NCBI GenBank assembly: GCA_024687745.1 | Contig: JAILEM010000200.1 | Span: forward strand, 1-34,600 | DNA length: 34,600 nt | Direction: 5' to 3' | From: Lachnospiraceae bacterium | GTDB taxonomy: Bacteria > Bacillota > Clostridia > Lachnospirales > Lachnospiraceae | Shown: piece by piece, positions 16,303 to 23,674 of the stretch | How positions within the stretch are numbered: the first letter of the stretch is position 1 | Layout: each line of letters starts with the position of its first letter | The notes under the pieces: model-generated | What the model was told of the DNA's origin: nothing | Seen by the model: only the letters and a program-made list of their open reading frames with translations | The model's database searches: none | Translations under genes and position numbers: made by a program

Positions 16303-17242
16303 GCGGATGTTTCTCCTCATTGAGCAGCCTGAATTGTGACGGCGGATAACCCGTGCTCTTCTTGAAGGCGCGGGTAAAGGCCGTACAGCTGGCAAAGCCC
16401 GCCTGGTCGGAAATATCCGTAACGGAGAGCTCGGGATTCGATAAAAGGGTCTGGGCATAGTTTATCCGCATCTGAAGCAGATACTGATAGAAAGTCACAC
16501 CGGTGTATTCCCTGAATATCCTCTCGAAATGATACTTGCTGAAGCCTGCGTATTCGGAGATGCTCTCAAGGGACAGATCCTGGGTGAAGTGCTCCGAGAT
16601 ATAGGCGCATACATTGCTTAAGGAAATACTGTTCTTAAAAGAGCCTGATGAAGATACCGGATCCGGCCCCTGAAAGAGGTTTATGTTTTTGGCACAGAAG
16701 GCAATAAACTGCATCAGGATTGAATATATTTCCAGCTCACCATAGGGTTCGAGTTCGGTAAAGGTTATAAAGCTTTCGTCCTCAGGAACCTTATCAGTAT
16801 CCTCATTATGAACGGAACCGAAATACAGTTTCATGATCTTATCTAAATAATCACACAGCTTATTATATATATCAGGCGGGCAGGTGTTCTTCTTAACATG
16901 AAGAGCCGGAGACATAAGGCGAAAGGCCTTTTCTATTTCCTTAAGGGAAATGATACCTGAAAAATCAGCCTGTATATAAACCCTGTCACCCGGAGTGGGA
17001 GAGAAGATCTCGTGAAGGACAGCAGGGCAGATCATCAGTATATCCCCTATCTGAACATCATAGGTCTGGTTGGAGCAGATCACCTTATAAGGAGCCTGCT
17101 TCGGTATTATTATTTCAATGTCCGTATGCCAGTGGGGAGGAAAATCGGAATGCAGCCGGTTTATGAACATACGTAAACTGGTATTGATCTTATGATTTAC
17201 ATTTTCCTTGGCGCTTGCTGTAAGAACCAACTGACTTTTCAT
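16268..17242 (-). CDS. AraC family transcriptional regulator
   Basis: This 324-residue regulator has an N-terminal cupin-like sensor half (HWHTDIEIIIPKQAPYKV near residues 37-55). Its C-terminal AraC DNA-binding domain covers about residues 215-312, with two helix-turn-helix units: LESISEYAGFSKYHFERIFR and VTDISDQAGFASCTAFTRAF. Members of this group sense sugars and activate nearby transport and hydrolase genes. It is divergent from the importer/xylosidase operon, with box-like repeats in the gap suited to AraC dimers. CAGGAGG lies before the ATG. It most probably activates the operon when xylo-oligosaccharides are present; the ligand is inferred from context. Confidence 0.92.
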   Translation of the reverse strand: MKSQLVLTASAKENVNHKINTSLRMFINRLHSDFPPHWHTDIEIIIPKQAPYKVICSNQTYDVQIGDILMICPAVLHEIFSPTPGDRVYIQADFSGIISLKEIEKAFRLMSPALHVKKNTCPPDIYNKLCDYLDKIMKLYFGSVHNEDTDKVPEDESFITFTELEPYGELEIYSILMQFIAFCAKNINLFQGPDPVSSSGSFKNSISLSNVCAYISEHFTQDLSLESISEYAGFSKYHFERIFREYTGVTFYQYLLQMRINYAQTLLSNPELSVTDISDQAGFASCTAFTRAFKKSTGYPPSQFRLLNEEKHPLNANPHFAEFL

Positions 17243-17270
17243 ATCTTATATATCCTCCTGTTTATACGAT

Positions 17271-17452
17271 AAAAATTGCCATACCTGTTTTGCGTTTTTT
17301 GCTTGAATCACCTGTTTTACCATGCTCTGACTGGTATTATAACATATATGCCACGAAAAAGTTTCGAAAATCTGGCATGTTACATATATATTATAGCAAT
17401 TTTTGTATGTTAGATAGCAATTTTTTGTTAGCGGTGACCGGTAAAGTATTTT
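17271..17452 (+). promoter_or_regulatory. Operator boxes and promoter of the sugar operon
   Basis: Two direct boxes, ATAGCAATTTTTGT (17393-17406) and ATAGCAATTTTTTGT (17414-17428), start exactly 21 bp apart, two helix turns, as AraC-type dimers require. The second overlaps TTGTTA (17425-17430), a -35 hexamer placed 16 bp before TATTTT (17447-17452). This is the arrangement of an activator touching polymerase. An inverted near-copy, AAAAATTGCCAT (17271-17282), lies by the araC start and could serve autoregulation. A further pair, ATGCCA (17348-17353) and TGGCAT (17373-17378), forms an inverted repeat. Confidence 0.6.
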
Positions 17453-17520
17453 AGAGTATTAGCTGAGGCCGAAAGGTTTCGCGCAAATGAATTTTTTTAA
17501 AACAAAACAGGAGGAAAGGT

Positions 17521-18987
17521 ATGAAAAAGAAGGTATTGGCAATTTTCTTATCAACAGTTTTATCTGTTTCAACACTGGCCGGATGTGGCGGGGGCGCAGC
17601 ACCGGCAGCACCTGCGGCAGGGGGGGCTGATGCAGGGGCAGCTGAGACCAAACAGGAAGAGAGTACGGAAGCAGCACCTGATGAAACAGCAGAAGCCAAG
17701 TCAGGGAAGCAGACGGATGGCAAGAATGTACCTGAACTGACAACAGAGCCTATGACGATCACACTTTGGGATATCTCAACAGAGGATCCTAACAAGACCA
17801 TAGCTGAAGAAGCAGTTGCAAGGTTCACGGCCGACTATCCCAACATTACGGTCAATCATGTGCATCAGCAGAACGATAACTATAAGCAGCAGCTCGTGGT
17901 AGCAATGAGTTCGGGCCAGTGCCCTGATATCTATGTTCACTGGGGCGGCGGTCCCATGGCTGAATACTACAAATCAGGTCATGCATGTGACATCACCGAT
18001 ATGTATGCCAAATATGATCACCCCGAGTATGTTGAAGCTGCTGTAGCCCAGTCGACATACGACGGCAAGATGCTTGCGATTCCTTTCAGCGGACTTACCG
18101 GTTGTGACATTTTCTATAACAAGACGATATTTAAGGACCTTGGCATTGAGGTTCCCCAGACAATAGATGAACTTGAAGCTGTATGCGAAAAGCTCAAAGA
18201 GAACGGGATCATTCCTTTCTCGCTTGCGAATGCTTCCAAGTGGACAGGTTCCATGTATTATATGTACCTTGTAGCACGCCACTCGGGAAATGCCGAGTTT
18301 GATGCAGCCTACACCCAGGAAAACGGTGGTTCTTTCACAAGCCCTGCCTTCATCTATGCAGGTGAGAAGATCCAGGATTGGGTTAAGAAGGGTTACTTCC
18401 CTGACGGTGTTAACTCACTTACGGCCGATGATAACCAGGACAGGGCTCTTCTTTATGACGGTTCCGCAGCAATGATGCTTCACGGATCATGGCAGGTAGG
18501 CGGTATCAAGGCTGATAATGAAGAATGGTACAATGAGAACATCGGTGTATTCCGTTTCCCTGAAGATACGGAAGCCAAGGCAGCAGGAGTTCCTCAGAAC
18601 GTTGAGATCGGAACGGCGATCGGTATGGGAATGACTTTCAACTGCTTCAAAGAGGACGGATCTGTCGATCAGGATAAGCTTGATGCCTGCTTCGTACTTG
18701 CGACCCAGTACTTCAACGATGATACTTACAATGCAGAACAGGTGGCTGCCGGTACGGTTCCTTCGATCAAGGGCTTCAATGAAAATATTGATGACCCCAA
18801 CAACAAATATATAATTGATGAGTTCTTCAAGGCATCCAACGTTCAGCTCTGGTATGACCAGTATCTGCCCGCATCTGTTACGGAAGTTCATAAGGACTGT
18901 ATGACAGAGCTCTTCGGTCTTGAGAAGACTCCCCAGGAGATCGGCGAAGAACAGGATGCAGCTATGCAGAAAGCTCTGGCAGAATAG
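17521..18987 (+). CDS. ABC sugar transporter, solute-binding lipoprotein
   Basis: This 488-residue family 1 extracellular binding protein has a lipobox at STLAGC (C22). An alanine/glycine-rich then acidic linker to about residue 75 follows, and then the binding fold starting PMTITLWDIST. Later segments (GLTGCDIFYNKTIFKDLGI, AMMLHGSWQVGG) are typical of oligosaccharide binders of the CUT1 group. It is tethered outside the membrane and hands sugar to the two permeases downstream. AGGAGG lies 6 bases before the ATG. The GH120-type xylosidase in the same operon makes xylo-oligosaccharides the likely ligand; this is inference. Confidence 0.93.
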   Translation: MKKKVLAIFLSTVLSVSTLAGCGGGAAPAAPAAGGADAGAAETKQEESTEAAPDETAEAKSGKQTDGKNVPELTTEPMTITLWDISTEDPNKTIAEEAVARFTADYPNITVNHVHQQNDNYKQQLVVAMSSGQCPDIYVHWGGGPMAEYYKSGHACDITDMYAKYDHPEYVEAAVAQSTYDGKMLAIPFSGLTGCDIFYNKTIFKDLGIEVPQTIDELEAVCEKLKENGIIPFSLANASKWTGSMYYMYLVARHSGNAEFDAAYTQENGGSFTSPAFIYAGEKIQDWVKKGYFPDGVNSLTADDNQDRALLYDGSAAMMLHGSWQVGGIKADNEEWYNENIGVFRFPEDTEAKAAGVPQNVEIGTAIGMGMTFNCFKEDGSVDQDKLDACFVLATQYFNDDTYNAEQVAAGTVPSIKGFNENIDDPNNKYIIDEFFKASNVQLWYDQYLPASVTEVHKDCMTELFGLEKTPQEIGEEQDAAMQKALAE

Positions 18988-19028
18988 TGTATAATGATAC
19001 AGACAGGCGTGGCTGAATATTGAAATAT

Positions 19029-19060
19029 CTGCCCGCAGGAGCGATTATTCCTGCGGGCAG
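19029..19060 (+). terminator. Intra-operon hairpin after the binding-protein gene
   Basis: CTGCCCGCAGGA (19029-19040) and TCCTGCGGGCAG (19049-19060) pair perfectly over 12 bp with an 8-base loop. Only TTT follows, so full termination is unlikely. Such hairpins often protect the upstream mRNA or cause partial termination, giving more binding protein than permease. Confidence 0.75.
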
Positions 19061-19099
19061 TTTCCGAAGAAAGATTTATCGTAAAACAGGAGGAGCTAT

Positions 19100-20011
19100 A
19101 TGGAGAAGGGTAGAAACACGGGGCTTGCCAGGACGAGGGCGAGGAGTACAGCCGGGGCCGCAACGGTATTCCTTCTGCCGGCGCTGATACTGATAATCGT
19201 TTTTATCGTATATCCCGTTATCGATACATTTGTTATCAGCGGATTTAAATGGAATGGTATCTCATCGGACAGAACCCTTATAGGTCTTGACAACTGGAAT
19301 ACTCTTATCCATGACGAAATGTTCTGGAAGTCATTCGGACATAACCTGACCGTCATGGTTTTTTCAATACTGCTGCAGATTCCGCTTGGAATGCTGCTTG
19401 CAACATTTCTTGATGCCGGAGGGAAGAAATTCAACATTTTCAAGATCATATGGTTTTTGCCGTATCTTATGAGTTCTGTTGCGATCGCATTTCTTTTTGT
19501 TTATGCGCTTGCAACAAACGGGGGACTTATTTCCTCATTGGCAACACTTATCAACGGAAAAAAGACAACCATCGATCTGCTTGGGAAATCGCCCAATGCG
19601 CTTTTCACGATAATCGGTGTTATGGCATGGCAGTTTACACCCTTTTATATGGTTTATTTTGTGGCCGGATACGGCAATATCGATACGACCATTTATGAGG
19701 CCGCTGTCATAGATGGGGCAACGAGAGGACAGTATTTACGTTATATCGCGATCCCTCTTTTAGGACCTATCTTCAAGACGGCGTGCACAATGTCGCTCAT
19801 CGGTTCACTCAAGTATTTCGATATGATCTGGAATATGACACAGGGCGGACCTGCCGGTACCACGGAGTTAATGGCAACCTACATGTACAAGCTTTCATTC
19901 CAGCAGTTTAATATGGGATACGGTTCGACGGTAGCTGCCGGTATGTTCATATTGATAACGGCTATTGCTCTGCTCTTTAATAAGGTGTTCAGGGTTAAGG
20001 AGGACTACTGA
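19100..20011 (+). CDS. ABC sugar transporter permease (MalF/UgpA type)
   Basis: This 303-residue inner-membrane permease has six predicted helices. The first is at about residues 20-45, after a basic N terminus. The cytoplasmic EAA loop, which docks on the ATPase, is visible as YEAAVIDGATRGQYLRYIAI followed by PLL. It belongs to the CUT1 sugar uptake group. AGGAGG precedes the ATG. It works with the next gene product and the upstream binding protein. No ATPase gene is present here, so a shared MsmK-type ATPase elsewhere in the genome is expected. Confidence 0.95.
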   Translation: MEKGRNTGLARTRARSTAGAATVFLLPALILIIVFIVYPVIDTFVISGFKWNGISSDRTLIGLDNWNTLIHDEMFWKSFGHNLTVMVFSILLQIPLGMLLATFLDAGGKKFNIFKIIWFLPYLMSSVAIAFLFVYALATNGGLISSLATLINGKKTTIDLLGKSPNALFTIIGVMAWQFTPFYMVYFVAGYGNIDTTIYEAAVIDGATRGQYLRYIAIPLLGPIFKTACTMSLIGSLKYFDMIWNMTQGGPAGTTELMATYMYKLSFQQFNMGYGSTVAAGMFILITAIALLFNKVFRVKEDY

Positions 20012-20012
20012 T

Positions 20013-20864
20013 ATGACTGATGAATATCGCGCATCGAAGATAAAATCAAGGATTGCCTGGGGTATTGCGATCTTTTTTGCGGTCGCCTGGCTGATCCTTA
20101 CGCTTACGCCCTTCTTCTTCATGATAATGAATTCATTCCGTAAGCAGTTCGATATGCTGCAGCAGGGAGTTTTCCATCTTCCGGATCCCTGGTATTTTCA
20201 AAATTATGTTGAAGTAGTAACGCATGACTTTTTTGGATATTTCTTCAGGAGTGTGATAGTGGTTGCGATCTCGCTTGTGCTGATGCTTATCATTTCGGCA
20301 TTTGCGGCATATCCTCTCTCACGAATGAGATTTAAGCTCAACGCTTTTATATATGCAGCTATAGTAGCCATGATGTCGGTACCGATCCATGTTACACTGA
20401 TCCCTATCTTCAAGCTTACCACAACTGTCGGATTATATGATTCACTTGGCTCGCTGATCGGCCCCTATGTTGCATTTGCCCTGCCGATGTCAGTCTTTAT
20501 TTTGACGGCATTTATGAAGACGATCCCTAAGGAGATCGAGGAATCTGCGGAAATTGACGGCTGTAACCGTTACCGGAATTTCTTCATGATGATACTGCCT
20601 CTGTCCAAAGCGGGTTTGTCAACACTTGCAATTTATAACGGTGTTTCAATGTGGAATGAGTTTGCTTTTGCCAATACATTTCTTATTACACCACAGAAAA
20701 AGACCCTTCCGCTTGCACTTGGACAGTTCAAGGGTGAGCATTCGCTCAATATTCCGATCAATATGTCGGTGCTGACACTGTCGGTTCTTCCCATGATCAT
20801 CCTGTTCATTATTTTTCAGGACAAGCTGGTGAAGGGTATGATGGCAGGAGCGGTTAAGGGCTGA
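20013..20864 (+). CDS. ABC sugar transporter permease (MalG/UgpE type)
   Basis: This 283-residue second permease has six helices and the EAA loop EIEESAEIDGCNRYRNFFMM, then ILPLSKAGL. The C-terminal QDKLVKGMMAGAVKG is the usual MalG-type ending. The ATG at 20013 lies 1 base after the stop of the first permease, with AAGGAGG inside that gene, so the two are translated together. An upstream in-frame start at 19965 would overlap the first permease and is not needed. Confidence 0.95.
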   Translation: MTDEYRASKIKSRIAWGIAIFFAVAWLILTLTPFFFMIMNSFRKQFDMLQQGVFHLPDPWYFQNYVEVVTHDFFGYFFRSVIVVAISLVLMLIISAFAAYPLSRMRFKLNAFIYAAIVAMMSVPIHVTLIPIFKLTTTVGLYDSLGSLIGPYVAFALPMSVFILTAFMKTIPKEIEESAEIDGCNRYRNFFMMILPLSKAGLSTLAIYNGVSMWNEFAFANTFLITPQKKTLPLALGQFKGEHSLNIPINMSVLTLSVLPMIILFIIFQDKLVKGMMAGAVKG

Positions 20865-20911
20865 TCCGTAAACGTATTATTTTAGTTCACAAAATAAGAA
20901 AGAGGTTGTAT

Positions 20912-22906
20912 ATGATTATTTATGTAGATGCAAATGCCGCTTTTGACGGCAACGGTACTAAAAACCGTCCATTTAAACGGATAGATGAAGCTGCAAGGAT
21001 CGCAGTTCCGGGCGATGAGGTAATAGTAGCCCCCGGTATTTACAGGGAAAATGTCAATCCGGTAAACGGAGGAAGTGAGGATCTAAGGATCGTATACCGG
21101 AGTGAGAAACCCTTGGGAGCGGTCATCACAGGCGCAGAGGTTATTAAGGACTGGAAACCCTATAAGGGTGATATCTATGTTACCAGGATTAAGAACGGGA
21201 TCTTCGGTGATTACAATCCCTACACGACTATCGTTTACGGTGACTGGTATTTCGCAACTCCCAACAAGCATACGGGATGCGTATGGTTAAATGATAGGGC
21301 ACTGTATGAAGCCGTAACACTTAAGGAGTGTGAAGAAGCAGGCGTATACGAGTGCTCATGGGAACCCGAAGAATCAAAACTGAAATGGTTCACATGCCAG
21401 GATGAGGAGACTGATGAGACCGTCATCTATGCTAATTTCGGAGGGGCGGACCCGGCAAAAGAAAACGTTGAGATCACGGTGCGCCGCCAGTGCTTTATGC
21501 CGCAGGAAGAAGGAAGGGGTTATATCACGGTAAGCGGCTTTAACATCAATAAGGCAGCAACGACATGGGCACCTCCGGCTGCCTATCAGGACGGCATGAT
21601 CAGTCCCCATTGGAGTAAGGGCTGGATAATAGAAGACTGCGAGATCTGGGGAAGCAAATGTGCCGGAATATGTGTTGGCCGTTACTATGATCCCGAAAAC
21701 GACCATTACTTTACTTACAGGCATGTGAAGAGCCCGACCCAGATGGAGCGTGATTCCGTATGCCGCGGTCAGTACTACGGATGGCTTAAGGAGAAGATAG
21801 GCGGACATATAATAAGGCGGAACAACATCCATCACTGCCAGCAGGGGGGCATCATCGGCCGTATGGGTGGTGCATTCAGTGTGATCGAAGACAATCATAT
21901 CCACCATATCAACAATATGATGGAGCTTGGCGGCGCGGAGATCGCGGGTATCAAGATGCATGCTGCCATTGATGTTATCATGAGACGGAACCATATCCAC
22001 CACTGTACGATGGGTATCTGGTGTGACTGGGAAGCACAGGGCACGAGGATCACGCAGAATCTTCTGCATGACAATCAACGCCCTGATTTTGCAAAGCAGT
22101 TAGAGGGCGGGATGACCTGTCAGGATATATTTGTCGAAGTATCACACGGACCGACTCTTATAGACAATAATATTCTCCTGTCCGATGTTTCGTTAAGAAT
22201 AGCAACACAGGGGGTTGCCATGGTCCATAACCTGTGCGCAGGTGCCTTTACCATGGTGGGAGAGGGGACGACCTGGAGGTATACGCCATACCATATGCCC
22301 CACAGGACAGAAGTCATGGGCTTTATGACCATCCTTCACGGAGATGACCGTTTCTACAACAATATATTCATTCAGAAGTGGCCTTCCAAGGATCTGGTCC
22401 TGTTAAATGATTCCGAACCCGACAAGAAGTATGTTGAGAACAGGAAGGCGGGAACCTGGTGCTTTGATGAATATCCCACCTATGATGAGTGGATCCTTAA
22501 GTTTGACCTTGAAGTTGAACATCCCATCATGATGAAGTATGAGGAAGCACACTTCTCACACCTTCCGGTATGGATCGACGGTAATGCCTATTTTGAAGGC
22601 GCAGTCTCCTGGAAAAATGAGAAGAACGTTTTCAGTGACGATTCCGGTAAGGTTTATGTGAACATCGTGGAAAAAGACGGAAGTTATTTCCTCGATACCA
22701 ATATTTATGAAACGCTTTCCGGATTTAATGCAGACATGATATCGACAGATACCCTGGGTAAGGCTTTTGAGCCCCAGCAGAGCTTTGAGAATCCTGATGG
22801 AACACCGATCACCTTCGATGCTGATTATTTCGGAGATCATCGTGGAGGCAGTGTGATACCCGGTCCCTTTGCATCGGGGGAAGCAGCAGGTAAAAAGCTC
22901 TGTTGA
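20912..22906 (+). CDS. GH120-type beta-xylosidase (right-handed beta-helix)
   Basis: This 664-residue protein matches the GH120 beta-xylosidase family (XylC of Thermoanaerobacterium saccharolyticum) over most of its length: WAPPAAYQDGMISPHWSKGW, HEAAIDV-like GIKMHAAIDV, CDWEAQGTR and FVEVSHGP. The catalytic aspartate should be D372 (CDWEAQG) and the acid/base E409 (VEVSHGP), by analogy with D382 and E405 of XylC. The spacing here is 37 instead of 23 because of a 14-residue insertion. No signal peptide is present, so it acts in the cytoplasm on imported oligosaccharides, releasing xylose. A TTG at 20906 is too close to the ribosome site, so the ATG at 20912 is taken. The gene ends in a strong terminator. 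Confidence 0.9.
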   Translation: MIIYVDANAAFDGNGTKNRPFKRIDEAARIAVPGDEVIVAPGIYRENVNPVNGGSEDLRIVYRSEKPLGAVITGAEVIKDWKPYKGDIYVTRIKNGIFGDYNPYTTIVYGDWYFATPNKHTGCVWLNDRALYEAVTLKECEEAGVYECSWEPEESKLKWFTCQDEETDETVIYANFGGADPAKENVEITVRRQCFMPQEEGRGYITVSGFNINKAATTWAPPAAYQDGMISPHWSKGWIIEDCEIWGSKCAGICVGRYYDPENDHYFTYRHVKSPTQMERDSVCRGQYYGWLKEKIGGHIIRRNNIHHCQQGGIIGRMGGAFSVIEDNHIHHINNMMELGGAEIAGIKMHAAIDVIMRRNHIHHCTMGIWCDWEAQGTRITQNLLHDNQRPDFAKQLEGGMTCQDIFVEVSHGPTLIDNNILLSDVSLRIATQGVAMVHNLCAGAFTMVGEGTTWRYTPYHMPHRTEVMGFMTILHGDDRFYNNIFIQKWPSKDLVLLNDSEPDKKYVENRKAGTWCFDEYPTYDEWILKFDLEVEHPIMMKYEEAHFSHLPVWIDGNAYFEGAVSWKNEKNVFSDDSGKVYVNIVEKDGSYFLDTNIYETLSGFNADMISTDTLGKAFEPQQSFENPDGTPITFDADYFGDHRGGSVIPGPFASGEAAGKKLC

Positions 22907-22922
22907 TCCGTCCGGATGTTTT

Positions 22923-22966
22923 AAAATGCGGCTATATCTTAAAAGAGATATAACCGCATTTTTTTT
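22923..22966 (+). terminator. Rho-independent terminator of the xylosidase operon
   Basis: A 17-bp stem (22923-22939 with 22946-22962) has one C/A mismatch and a 6-base loop. It is followed by an unbroken T-run to 22966. It begins 16 bases after the xylosidase stop. Confidence 0.9.
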
Positions 22967-23020
22967 GATATTAAAACATGGTAATATAGATTAAACGATC
23001 AAAAAAGAGGCAGGGTTATT

Positions 23021-23650
23021 ATGAAGACAAGAGAAGAAGTATTGGAATATGGCCTGTCCTTTCCGGACACCTATCAGGATGCCCCTTTTCATGATGAGAA
23101 CTGGCAGCTGGTCAGGTATAAGGGAAATAAAAAGGCCTTTTTATGGACATATGAGAAGGACGGATATCTGAACCTTAATGTCAAGGTCGATCCCTCGAAT
23201 GCCTTTTTCTGGCGTGATATATATAAGTCCGTCATTCCGGGATATCATCAGAATAAGGACCACTGGAATTCGATAATCCTTGACGGCTCAGTACCCGATA
23301 AGGATGTTAAGCTTATGATCGCGGAGAGCTATGACCTTATCAGTGACAGCCCGACAAAAAGGATATATGAAGCTGTGAAGAAAATCCCGTACGGTCATGT
23401 GGCTACTTATGCCCAGGTGGCCGAACTTGCCGGTGACAGGAAGATGGCCAGGGCGGTAGGCAATGCCCTGCATAAGAATCCGGATCCCGATAACATCCCC
23501 TGCTTCAGAGTGGTCAATTCCAAGGGAGAACTTGCCGGTGAGTTCGCATTCGGCGGACCCGGCGCTCAGGCAAGGCTCCTTGAGGCAGAGGGCATTGAGG
23601 TTAGTGAAGGCAGGGTTGATCTCGTTAAATACGGGTATCGATATAATTAG
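23021..23650 (+). CDS. YjbR/MmcQ-MGMT fusion protein
   Basis: Residues 1-105 are a MmcQ/YjbR domain (EEVLEYGLSFPDTYQDAPFH, then NLNVKVDPSNAFFWRD), a DNA-binding-like fold of unclear function. Residues 112-205 are a methylguanine-DNA methyltransferase-like domain: VKKIPYGHVATYAQVAELAG, then IPCFRVVNSKGELAG. The acceptor cysteine is kept (C161), but the motif reads PCFR instead of PCHR. The missing histidine normally activates the cysteine, so activity is uncertain. Alkyltransferase-like proteins without the cysteine also exist, but this one keeps it. It lies after the xylosidase terminator and 24 bases before the DUF5107 gene, probably with its own promoter. Confidence 0.88.
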   Translation: MKTREEVLEYGLSFPDTYQDAPFHDENWQLVRYKGNKKAFLWTYEKDGYLNLNVKVDPSNAFFWRDIYKSVIPGYHQNKDHWNSIILDGSVPDKDVKLMIAESYDLISDSPTKRIYEAVKKIPYGHVATYAQVAELAGDRKMARAVGNALHKNPDPDNIPCFRVVNSKGELAGEFAFGGPGAQARLLEAEGIEVSEGRVDLVKYGYRYN

Positions 23651-23674
23651 GCTTAAGTAAAAAGGGGGACAGTA

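Noticed and set aside
16201-17520. A catabolite-repression (cre) site for the xylan operon.
   Set aside because: I looked for the consensus in the divergent gap and found no convincing match.
21374-22078. A 234-codon open frame on the minus strand.
   Set aside because: It is a shadow of the xylosidase gene, whose catalytic motifs prove the other strand.
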